Assembly (NCBI GenBank): GCA_030544235.1
Contig: CM060463.1
Coordinates: 1,169,925 to 1,233,924, forward strand
Source: Lepturacanthus savala
Lineage: Eukaryota; Chordata; Actinopteri; Scombriformes; Trichiuridae
DNA length: 64,000 nt
Direction: 5' to 3'
A program made the position numbers and the translations under genes. The notes below the pieces were generated by a model. It was not told the origin of the DNA. It saw nothing but the letters and a program-made list of their open reading frames with translations, and did not search any database. Shown one piece after another: positions 24,531 through 33,090 of the stretch (position 1 is the first letter of the stretch; each line of letters opens with the position of its first letter).

Positions 24531-24531
24531 C
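24294..24531. repeat. (GT)n and (CA)n microsatellites in opposite orientation
   Basis: GT run at 24294-24374 and CA run at 24459-24531 (one G interruption near 24503), separated by 84 bp. Opposite-strand complementarity of over 70 bp means the pair could fold into a long hairpin when single-stranded. Confidence 0.96.
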
Positions 24532-24799
24532 TGGGACTGTGTCGACTAGAACTAAACTACAATACTTTGGATTTTCTTACTAAAACTAGACTAAAATAAT
24601 GATATTTAATGACGTAATTCCAACATAAATTCATCAACCCAGCAGTAAAATGATGTCAGAGATGAAAACGTTTATTAAGTTTAGTGAGTTTCACTTTATT
24701 TTTTCATTGTTCTGTGAAGAAACAGCTGAAATGACAAAGGTTCATTCATATAAACGTCTGAATAACAGAAAAACTGTTGGTTCTGGCTCCATTTTAAAT

Positions 24800-25090
24800 C
24801 ATCATGAGTCATTTAAACTCTGAATTTATCAGTTTTCCTGCTGTAAATGATGATAAATGTTAAATATCTGTACAAACACAAAGGTTATTGGATTAAAACT
24901 GGAATTAAAATGAATCTACAACATGTAGAAGAGTCAGAATCTATTGATGTTGATGTTATAGAGACAATAGAGGTAGAATATTAGAAAAAAACTTTATTTA
25001 AAACTTAAAACAAGAACAAATCAGGAAAAAAACTATCTGCAATAATGAATAAGATCAGAGGTCAAAGGTCAATGATTATCCATATTATAT
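24800..25090 (+). repeat. Dispersed repeat A, well-preserved copy
   Basis: From AACTCTGAATTTATCAGTTT through AACACAAAGGTTATTGGATT and GAAGAGTCAGAATCTATTGA to AAAACTTAAAACAAGAACAA, then GATCAGAGGTCAAAGGTCAA. Nearly identical to 6545-6750 over its first 190 bases. It is followed directly by the minisatellite, which defines the order A, minisatellite, B. Confidence 0.88.
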
Positions 25091-25555
25091 TTGGTATTTG
25101 GAAGTATTTGGGTGTATTTTGGTGTATTTTCGAGGTATTTTGGGATAGTTTTGTGATATTTTTGGGATGTTTTGGTGTATTTTTGGTGTATTTTTGGTGT
25201 ATTTCTGGGGTATTTTAGTGTATTTTGGTGTATTTTTGGTATATTTTGGTGTATTTTTAGTGTATTTTTGGTGTATTTTGGGGTATTTTGAGGTATATTG
25301 GTGTATTTTGGGATATTTTGGTGTATTTCTGGGATGTTTTGGTATATTTTGGTGTATTTTTAGTGTATTTTGGTGTATTTTGGGGGGTATTTTAGTGTAT
25401 TTCTGGGATGTTTTGGTATATTTTGGTGTATTTTTAGTGTATTTTGGTGTATTTTGGGGGGTATTTTAGTGTATTTCTGGGATGTTTTGGTATATTTTGG
25501 TGTATTTTTAGTGTATTTTCAGGTATTTTCTGTGTATTTTGGGGTATTTTTGATG
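25091..25555. repeat. TTTTGGTGTA minisatellite, third block
   Basis: Irregular 9-12-bp units with a duplicated segment of 73-74 bp (GGGGGGTATTTTAGTGTATT near 25382 and again near 25456). Flanked by repeat A on the left and B on the right. Confidence 0.94.
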
Positions 25556-25805
25556 GTCTAATGGATCTGATCTCCATTTTATCTGAGAGGAAACATCAAA
25601 TAGTGACATTAGAGCAGCTGGAACCATGAAATATTAGTTATTAGACTGAAAACTGAGTGAAATGAACGTTTTAATAGTTGCTGATTAATTCAACCAATCA
25701 TTACAGGTGATTATTGGTGATAATTAGATCAATAGCAACAAGATAAAACACTTTATTTAGTGCAATGAACCTGGATCAGGAGGATTTTAGGGTTTAAACA
25801 GGTTA
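25556..25805 (+). repeat. Dispersed repeat B with 176-bp segment shared with 10.7 kb
   Basis: Starts GATGGTCTAATGGATCTGAT. 25588-25762 matches 10702-10877 almost base for base, then joins AACCTGGATCAGGAGGATTT. The join is shorter than at 10.9 kb, showing a deletion or recombination between modules. Confidence 0.9.
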
Positions 25806-26102
25806 AATACGTCCATATAAAAGTCTAAATAACATAGAAATATTGGAGTTATAGTAAGTTTTTCTCCATATCAATTAAAGTACAACACTAAATCACTTAA
25901 AGTGAAGATAAAACACGTTGGGAGGTTTGTTAAATAAGCAAATAATGTTTAAATGTAAAGTTAATTAATGAATAATTAGACTCTGATATTAAACTCTGAT
26001 GATATAAATGTGAAAGTTAAAGAAAAAACAAAGAAATGACTAAACCCAGGAGGCAGAGAGAGATAAATTCACTGGAAACAGATTAAACTCGATTATGGGA
26101 AA

Positions 26103-26104
<2 letters not shown>

Positions 26105-26156
<52 letters not shown>

Positions 26157-26288
26157 GGAGGGATTAATGTGAAATAATGTGAAAATCCCTGGATAACATT
26201 CAGTCATAAATGAGTCACTGCAGCTTTTAGTTTTCATGGAGGATGAATCCAGGCCAGTAGGTGGCACATTAACCCACATATTCCTGCT

Positions 26289-26352
<64 letters not shown>
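26105..26352. repeat. Two (GT)n microsatellites
   Basis: GT runs at 26105-26154 and 26292-26352, same orientation, 137 bp apart. Confidence 0.97.
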
Positions 26353-26354
<2 letters not shown>

Positions 26355-26639
26355 ACTGCTGCTATTACAAAATGTTCTATTCAGCCGCTGTGACCCGCCC
26401 TCAGCATCAGCTGCTGCACACACACCCCCTGAAAAATAAAATTAAACACAATAAACGGACAAAGCAGAGATTTTCAAAATAAAAGCACGCCCCCCTCCCT
26501 CTCGTGTTTCTCCCTCCCTGTGTTTGTGGAAATATAGAAAGCATTTACACTCCGCGGGAATAGTTTCCATGTGACAGGGCTGTGATTATTTCCTGAAACC
26601 TACATAAATAACAATAAAGTGTTTATTTATTGGTATCGA

Positions 26640-26900
26640 ACACACACCGAGATGTGACGCGGCGTCATTTAGACGCAACAGGAACCAGCTGTGATTACAC
26701 ACGTGCACATCATCATATTAAAGACATAAGCGCGTGTTTAGGGTATGAACATATGCGCTGCTGTAATATCCCGTTACAGGATTCCTTGGAAGCCTGATGG
26801 GAACTCACGTGCACGCGGGGCGGCTCTGATTGGCCGCTGCGTCACGTGCACCGGCGAATACGCTTCCGTTATGTAACGTGCACGAGAGGAGCGGCGTGGA
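26640..26900. promoter_or_regulatory. CpG-rich patch with three CACGTG E-boxes, GC box and inverted CCAAT box
   Basis: In an otherwise AT-rich region this patch is CpG-rich. It holds three canonical CACGTG E-boxes (26700-26705, 26806-26811, 26843-26848), a GGGGCGG GC box at 26817-26823 and an inverted CCAAT box (ATTGG) at 26829-26833, all within 150 bp. No TATA box or open frame is attached. It lies about 3.6 kb upstream of the mych TATA box. It could be an upstream enhancer of mych or the promoter of an unannotated transcript; which is inference. Confidence 0.55.
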
Positions 26901-26933
26901 GGGGGGAGGAGGGGGGAGGGGGGAGGAGGGGGG
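26899..26933 (+). other. G-quadruplex-forming G-rich run
   Basis: Four or more runs of six G separated by AGGA or A, immediately downstream of the E-box/CpG patch. The motif exceeds the usual G3-loop-G3 requirement on the + strand. Confidence 0.75.
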
Positions 26934-27034
26934 CTGCAGAGTCCTTTCATTAATCTACTATTACTACAGCCTGTTTATTGCATTCAGTTGTTGTTGTCAT
27001 GGCAACGGTCTGAGTTTCTTCACTTTACTACTAC

Positions 27035-28540
27035 AGATTTGTGCAAAAACGTGCAAAAAATGCTTAAATATGTAAATGTTGCACGACAGAAGGAGGTTAA
27101 AACTGCAAAATAAATGCAAAACGTATGATTCATAGGAAAGAAAATGATGAAATTTATCATTTTGTTTCAGATTTGGGGATGTTGCAGTGCAGAAATGTGC
27201 AAAAATGTTTAAATATATAAATGTTGCATGAAAAGGAAACTCACAGGATGTTAAAACTGCACAATAAATGCAAAAAATATGATTTAATAGCAAATAAAAT
27301 GTATAATTTGAATAGTTTGTTTCAGATTTGGGGATGTTGCAGTGCAGAAATGTGCAGAAATGCTTAAATATGTAAATGTTGCATGACAGAAGGAGGTTAA
27401 AACTGCAAAAAACTAAGATTTCATAGCAAAAAAATAATTAATTTTATGATTTTGTTTCAGATTTGGGGATGTTGCAGTGCAGAAATGTGCAAAAATGTTT
27501 AAATATATAAATGTTGCATGAAAAGGAAACTCACAGGATGTTAAAACTGCACAATAAATGTAAAAAATATGATTTAATAGCAAAGAAAGTTTATAATTTG
27601 AATAGTTAGTTTCAGATTTGGGGATGTTGCAGTGCAGAAATGTGCAGAAATGTGCAGAAATGTTTAAATATGTAAATGTTGCATGAAAAAGGAGGTTAAA
27701 ACTGCAAAATAAATGCAAAACATATGATTCATAGGAAAGAAAATGATGAAATTTATCATTTTGTTTCAGATTTGGGGATGTTGCACTGCAGAAATGTGCA
27801 GAAATGTGCAAAAATGTGCAGAAATGTGCAAAAATGTGCAGAAATGTGCAAAAATGCAAATGTTGCATGACAAGAAAAACTCACAGGATGTTAAAATTGC
27901 ATAAATAAATGCAAAAATTCAGTATTCATAGCAAAGAATATGATGAATTTGATGATTTTATGACACTTTTTATGACAAATAAATCAAATCAAATCAAATA
28001 TATGATTTCACAGCAAAGAAAATGTTTTTTTTTTATGATTGGGAGAGATTTGGGGATGTTGCATCGTAAAAATGTGCAAAAATGCACAAATTTATAACTT
28101 ACAGGATGTTAAAACTGCAGAAATTAATGTAAAAATAAGATTTCATTAGATGTTGCACGGCGGAAATGTGCAGAAATTCAAAAGTTGCATGACAAGGAAA
28201 ACTCATAGGAGGCTAAAATTACAGAAATAAATGCAAAAATAAGATTTAATAGCAAAGAAAGTTATGAAATTTATCATTTTGTTTCAGATTTAGGGATGTT
28301 GCATCACCAAAATATGCAAAAATATGCAAATATACAAATGTTGCATGACAGGAAAAGCTCACAAAATGTTAAAATCACCAAAAAAATGTAAAGAAAACAA
28401 AAAAAAGATGATTTTTCTGATTTTCTTTCAGATTTGGGGATGTTGAGTTGCAGAAACGTGTTGTTGCATGACAGAAAACTCACAGGATGTTAAAATTGCT
28501 GAAATAAATGTGACAAAATATGATTTCAGGGCGAAGAACG
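27035..28540. repeat. Tandem repeat of about 130-160 bp (8-10 diverged copies)
   Basis: Recurrent order: TTTCAGATTTGGGGATGTTG, CAGTGCAGAAATGTGCA, TAAATGTTGCATGA, CTCACAGGATGTTAAAA, AATAAATGCAAAA. The GATTTGGGGATGTTGC marker recurs near 27170, 27330, 27460, 27617, 27770, 28049, 28288 and 28434. Near 27780-27860 a short AAATGTGCAG sub-unit has itself expanded. Open frames (minus strand, HFCTFLHIFAHF) are artefacts. Confidence 0.93.
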
Positions 28541-28628
28541 TGCTGTTTTTTCTACAAGTTTGTGATCGCTGCTTCAGAAAATGTGCAAAAAACAGTCGTT
28601 TATTCATTAAAATGAAGGAATGAAGTGT

Positions 28629-28735
<107 letters not shown>

Positions 28736-28812
28736 GATGACGGTTGGTATCGTTTGTAGCTGTAGTAGTAACAGTAGTAGAGGAGAGAGATGGTGAAACA
28801 CCACTGCAAGAA

Positions 28813-29670
28813 CTGCTGCCTGTCTCACTGACTCATTACTACAGTATAACTCCTGCTGCCTGTCTCACTGACTCATTACTACAGTATAACTCCTGCTGCC
28901 TGTCTCACTGACTCATTACTACAGTATAACTGCTGCTGCCTGTCTCACTGCTACATTACTACTGTATAACTGCTGCTGCCTGTCTCACTGCTACATTACT
29001 ACAGTATACCTCCTGCTGCCTGTCTCACTGACTCATTACTACAGTATAACTCCTGCTGCCTGTCTCACTGACTCATTACTACAGTATAACTCCTGCTGCC
29101 TGTCTCACTGTTACATTACTACAGTATAACTCCTGCTGCCTGTCTCACTGTTACATTACTACAGTATAACTGCTGCTGCCTGTCTCACTGCTACATTACT
29201 ACAGTATAACTCCTGCTGCCTGTCTCACTGTTACATTACTACAGTATAACTCCTGCTGCCTGTCTCACTGACTCATTACTACAGTATAACTCCTGCTGCC
29301 TGTCTCACTGACTCATTACTACAGTATAACTCCTGCTGCCTGTCTCACTGACTCATTACTACAGTATAACTCCTGCTGCCTGTCTCACTGTTACATTACT
29401 ACAGTATAACTGCTGCTGCCTGTCTCACTGTTACATTACTAGAGTATAACTCCTGCTGCCTGTCTCACTGCTACATTACTAAAGTGTAACTGCTGCTGCC
29501 TGTCTCACTGCTACATTACTACAGTATAACTGCTGCTGCCTGTCTCACTGACTCATTACTACAATATAACTCCTGCTGCCTGTCTCACTGTTACATTACT
29601 ACAGTATAACTCCTGCTGCCTGTCTCACTGCCACATTACTACAGTATAACTGCTGCTGCCTGTCTCACTT
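28813..29670. repeat. Homogeneous 40-bp satellite
   Basis: About 21 units of exactly 40 bp: CTGCCTGTCTCACTG, a variable triplet (ACT, CTA, TTA or CCA), CATTACTACAGTATAACT, then CCTG or GCTG. Variation is almost confined to the triplet and one C/G position, so unit types can be read as a string along the array. No gene; not CRISPR, because there are no unique spacers. Confidence 0.97.
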
Positions 29671-29734
29671 ACATATTACTTTACATTACATATATACATT
29701 AAACAAACGTGTGATACTCTTATATGAGTATCAC

Positions 29735-29737
<3 letters not shown>

Positions 29738-29786
<49 letters not shown>
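29738..29786. repeat. (AT)n microsatellite
   Basis: Uninterrupted AT run preceded by TATGAGTATCACATTA. Confidence 0.96.
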
Positions 29787-29787
<1 letters not shown>

Positions 29788-29959
29788 CACTTATTATGAT
29801 CATATGAGAGTCATTTTAATAATAATTCTTTTATTTCAGATTATTTTTTTGACAACAGTGTTTCTACTTTCCAACAGTAGAGTAGTGACCCTGAACGCAC
29901 CGCCTCTTTTCTTCTTTAATTCTAAAACGCTGCTTAAAAACAGTGTTTTAACAGCTTTA

Positions 29960-30437
29960 AATGCTCCTTTTTGTCCTCGCGGCTCTATACAAAGCACCGC
30001 CCCGCGCTGAGAGCGTGAGACGGGTGTCCAGGCAGGCAGACAGGCAGACAGACAGGTACAGACAGACACCCGGCTTCTGCTTCTCGATCCACGTGTTTCA
30101 GTTCCAACTTTTTTCTCGCCTCCATTTTTCCTGGAATCCCAGACAAGCGCGGTATCACTCCGCGTGCGCGGAAGAGGACGGGGATGGGAGGGGGAGGGGG
30201 GGGGACGAAACATAGACCCACCCCTCAACGCGGATTTAACCGCACTCGCCGCCGCGCCCCGCAAATTCCGCCCGCACTAAATCGACACAGTGGACGACGC
30301 CGGTTTAACAGGCGGCGCGTTCGACGGCGGTCAACGAGCGGTTCCGGTTTTAGCGTTTTGGCGCGATTTTTTCGGCGTGCGGAAGGACACAGTCGGCCGC
30401 GCGTATATAAACCCCCCGCGTCCCCCGAGCGGCCGCC
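29960..30437 (+). promoter_or_regulatory. mych: mych upstream promoter P1 (CpG-rich, E2F site, TATA box, G-quadruplex motif)
   Basis: A CpG-rich region leads to a TATA box, TATATAA, at 30404-30410. An initiator-like CCACACC places the start near 30438, about 34 bp downstream of the TATA box. An E2F consensus TTTGGCGC is at 30357-30364. A G-run motif at 30180-30204 (GGGG AT GGG A GGGGG A followed by nine G) can form a G-quadruplex. E2F control and a G-quadruplex upstream of P1 are known for mammalian MYC. Their presence here is seen in sequence; function is inferred. Confidence 0.75.
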
Positions 30438-30631
30438 ACACCTACTCTGTCTGACAGTAGAGAGACACCATGCTGCCGTGCTGCAACTTTAACTTCACCC
30501 GCAGAAAAAACGCCGTTTTTTAGCCTTATTTCCCCAGTGTTTTACCCGCGTCTTTGTGGACTTTAAGTGGATATTTCTCTTTATTTTTACACCGTTTTTT
30601 TCCCTCCAACGTTTCTTGCCTCCAGTTAAAG
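30438..30631 (+). other. mych: mych exon 1 (non-coding, 5' UTR)
   Basis: Begins at the predicted TATA-dependent start and ends at a strong donor, AAAG|GTAAGAGT, with the intron starting at 30632. As in other MYC genes the first exon does not encode the main protein. It contains an upstream open frame (30470-30523). The start is predicted from TATA spacing, the end from the donor motif. Confidence 0.65.
30470..30523 (+). CDS. Upstream open reading frame in mych exon 1
   Basis: A 17-codon frame, MLPCCNFNFTRRKNAVF, followed by TAG. Its ATG is the first in the predicted exon 1 (about 32 nt from the start site) and sits in the context GACACCATGC, a fair Kozak match with A at -3 lacking but CACC present. 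If translated it would reduce initiation at the main mych start in P1-derived mRNA. Human MYC exon 1 also carries an upstream frame, but I do not claim homology. Peptide function is unknown; its role may be only regulatory. Confidence 0.4.
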   Translation: MLPCCNFNFTRRKNAVF

Positions 30632-31384
30632 GTAAGAGTTGCACGAGCCGGTTTGAACTTTACGCACATGGGACGTTAAAAATGACGTTACGGACGTTAA
30701 AATAAGAAAAATCAGCTTTTTTTTTATCATATTTCTGCTTTTTTCAATGCATTTTAACGAGATAACCTTTAAAAAAAAAGAGGGTATAAAAATGCCGGTT
30801 CCACATGTGGCGGAGGGACCCACCTTTCTCTACCCATGCGGGGTTTAAATGACCCTGCAGCGGGGTTTTAACGGAAATCCTCCCCCTGGTTTAACGGTGC
30901 ATATAACCTGCTTAAATTCAATTTTAACGCTCAAATAAACACATCATTATTTTTTAATGTTTTTACTCCTTTACAATTTAAAAAAAATGTCAATCACGCA
31001 GTTAAAACCGCAAATCCCGTGTAGAAACGTGCACGTTAAGGCATTTCCTCCGGTGTTGCGTTCTAAACGGTGACCGTGTTATCTGGTGACTCTCAGCTGA
31101 GCAACATTAAAAACTGAATTTTCTCGTCCACGACACCACTTAATTAGGGCAAAACACGTCAAAAACACCCAGAATAATCCATTTATTCCACTAAAAGTTG
31201 AATTTGAGTCGTACTTTTAGGTGAAAGGCGTGCATTCATGCGTTTTAATTGCTGATTTATTTTATTTTTATTGTATTTTCTTCTTGTCGCGACGCAGACA
31301 AGCGTCTGTATTTACGTTTTGGCTCAGGTTTCTTTGGGTGAAGAAGGAAGAAAGGCAGCCTTTAACTAAGGAAAGGCTGTCTGC

Positions 31385-31385
<1 letters not shown>

Positions 31386-31421
<36 letters not shown>
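31386..31421. repeat. (CA)n microsatellite in mych intron 1
   Basis: Uninterrupted CA run, with a second short CA run at about 31441-31452. Confidence 0.95.
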
Positions 31422-31425
<4 letters not shown>

Positions 31426-31615
31426 GGCTTTGTTCTCCCAACACACACACACATTATGAAACTCCAAAATTATTATAATAAAATTATTTCCCTGCAACAT
31501 AAGTCAGGATAGTTCATAACACCTTTTGTGTGTGCATTATGTTTAAACTATAATTTAGTTTTATTCTTTTTTTGTGTGTTTTACAGACTAACTAAGAAGT
31601 TATGCAACTATATTT

Positions 31616-32175
31616 GCATGTAAAACAGTTGATTTTTGCATGTCAGCAGCATTCTGGCTTTTTAAACTTCCTATAATAAGTTATATAATAGAAAGTGTTT
31701 TACAGAAGAACTAAGAAGTTGTGCAAGTGTTTCTGCAGCTTTAATGGTTGAGTAACTACAGAATAGACGGAATCCTCCTTTATTGAAGCATTATTTTGCA
31801 TGTCAGCAGCATATTTTGCTATTTAAACGTCCTATAATTAGTTTATTTTAATAGGATTTCAACTTTTTTTAGTGTTTAGTGAAATAAAATGGTTGAGTAA
31901 CAATAAAAAAAAGACAGAATCCTCCTTTATTAAAGCATTATTCTGCATGTCAGCAGCATTCTGACTATTTAAACTTAGTTTTATAATAGAAACTAACTAA
32001 TATGCATCAGATTTAATAGAAAAAACACAGAATCCTCCTTTTATTCAAGCATTATTCTGCATGTCAGCAGCATTCTGACTTCCTATAATTACTTTTATAA
32101 TAGAAACTCAATCTTTTCTTAGTAAAAAGGGACAGAATCCCCCTTTATTCCAGCATTATTTAGCATGTCAGCAGG
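31616..32175. repeat. Diverged tandem repeat in mych intron 1 (about 105-160 bp period)
   Basis: The marker TGCATGTCAGCAGCAT recurs near 31637, 31797, 31944 and 32058, with a shortened version near 32163. It is usually preceded by AGAATCCTCCTTTATT and AAGCATTATT and followed by TTTAAAC and TATAATA. Five units with decreasing spacing, ending just before the second promoter. Confidence 0.9.
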
Positions 32176-32279
32176 CAGCCGGGCTCAGATTTCAATGGGG
32201 TTTTAACTTTCTGAGAGAGAGAAAGAGGGGGAGGAAAAAAAACCCTGTAAATGGTGGAAAGTGGTGCGTCTGTCCCAGC

Positions 32280-32425
32280 TGTTCCAGTAACGTCATGGGG
32301 GTGTAAGGGGTGCAGGGTTTTTCGGCGGCTGATTTACGGTCCGCCCCAGGGCGGCGTGGGGGGCGGAGCCTCTGTGATGTAAACACGGATAAAAAGGGGG
32401 CGAGAGGCTGGTCCGGGCTCAGTTT
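32280..32425 (+). promoter_or_regulatory. mych: Candidate second mych promoter P2 (TATA, initiator, GC box)
   Basis: A GC-box-containing stretch (GGGGCGGAGCC, ending at 32370) is followed by ATAAAAAG at 32389-32396 and a perfect initiator TCAGTTT at 32419-32425 with A+1 at 32421, the standard distance from TATA. A CRE-like TAACGTCA is at 32288-32295. A transcript from here would have a 140-nt unspliced 5' UTR leading straight to the mych ATG and would lack the exon 1 upstream frame. MYC genes are known for multiple promoters; use of this one is inferred. Confidence 0.65.
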
Positions 32426-32561
32426 GGAGAAAGTCGTCGGGACTTTCACTGCGACGCGTGCAGGGATTTAACCACCACGCAGGATTTTAAGCTACTTAAC
32501 TTATTTTTCCCTCGTTTTTTTCTCGCTAGATTCTGCGCATTTAAAAACAAACAAAGCCAAA

Positions 32562-33090
32562 ATGCTGCAAAGCTTCGCCCAGTCGCCCCAGGACTGGTTC
32601 TACCAGGAGCCGCTGCTGTTCGACGACGAGTTCTGCCAGAACCTGATGAAGGACCTGCAGCTGCTGCCCACGCCCCCGCAGTCCCCGCCGATGAAGACCG
32701 GGTCCGGCTGCGGGAAGCCCCTGTCCAAGGAGGACCAGCTGAGCTACGTGTCGGACATCCTGCTGGAGGACCAGGACATGCAGATCAACTGGAACTACGA
32801 CTACTTCCACCTGGACCCGGCGGGGAAGGAGGACGGGGGAGGAGGCGAGGAGGAGGAGGACGGCGGCGTGGACTGCCTGTGGCGCTGCCTGGCGGCCGAT
32901 AAGGGCCTGGTGTCCTCCATGCTGAGCTCCAGCCCCCTGCTGTCCGACATCGACACCAGCATCTTCGAGGGCATCGCCGGGTCCACGCTGGACTGCCAGA
33001 ACCTGATGGAGGAGGCCCGGGAGGAGCCCGGGGAGGCCACGTCGGACTGTGGCTCCACCGGCTGTGAACTGTCCTCCAGCAGCGACTCCG
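32562..33090 (+). CDS. mych: mych, coding exon 2: MYC-family transcription factor, N-terminal transactivation half
   Basis: MYC proteins bind E-box DNA as heterodimers with MAX in the nucleus and control growth genes. This exon encodes residues 1-176 and the first base of codon 177. The start is the ATG after CAAAGCCAAA, 33 nt into exon 2. Residues 34-43 (LLPTPPQSPP) are MYC Box I with Thr37 and Ser41 matching the GSK3/ERK phosphodegron (Thr58/Ser62 in human MYC). Residues 103-114 (VDCLWRCLAADK) resemble MYC Box II, with Trp107 kept. Residues 96-100 are acidic. It lacks the APSEDIWKKFE block of MYC, MYCN and MYCL and has FDDEFCQNLMKDLQ instead, which points to the fish mych type. The exon ends at TCCG|GTGGGT in phase 1. 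The symbol comes from recalled family features, without alignment. Confidence 0.9.

Larger units (their letters stand above)
30632..32529 (+). other. mych: mych intron 1
   Basis: 1.9 kb from GTAAGAGT to an acceptor at 32528-32529, preceded by a pyrimidine tract (TTTTTCCCTCGTTTTTTTCT then CGCTAG). It contains a (CA)n tract at 31386-31421, a diverged tandem repeat at 31616-32175 and, near its end, a second promoter-like element. A CRE-like octamer TGACGTTA is at 30683-30690 and recurs inverted at 32288-32295. Confidence 0.65.

Noticed and set aside
28813..29670. CRISPR-like regular repeats
   Set aside because: The 40-bp units are contiguous with no unique spacers, and the genome is vertebrate; it is a satellite. 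The same applies to 12124-12309, 51026-51715 and 54829-55312.
32541..33058. Antisense open frames over mych exon 2
   Set aside because: Shadow frames of GC-rich coding sequence; no domain.
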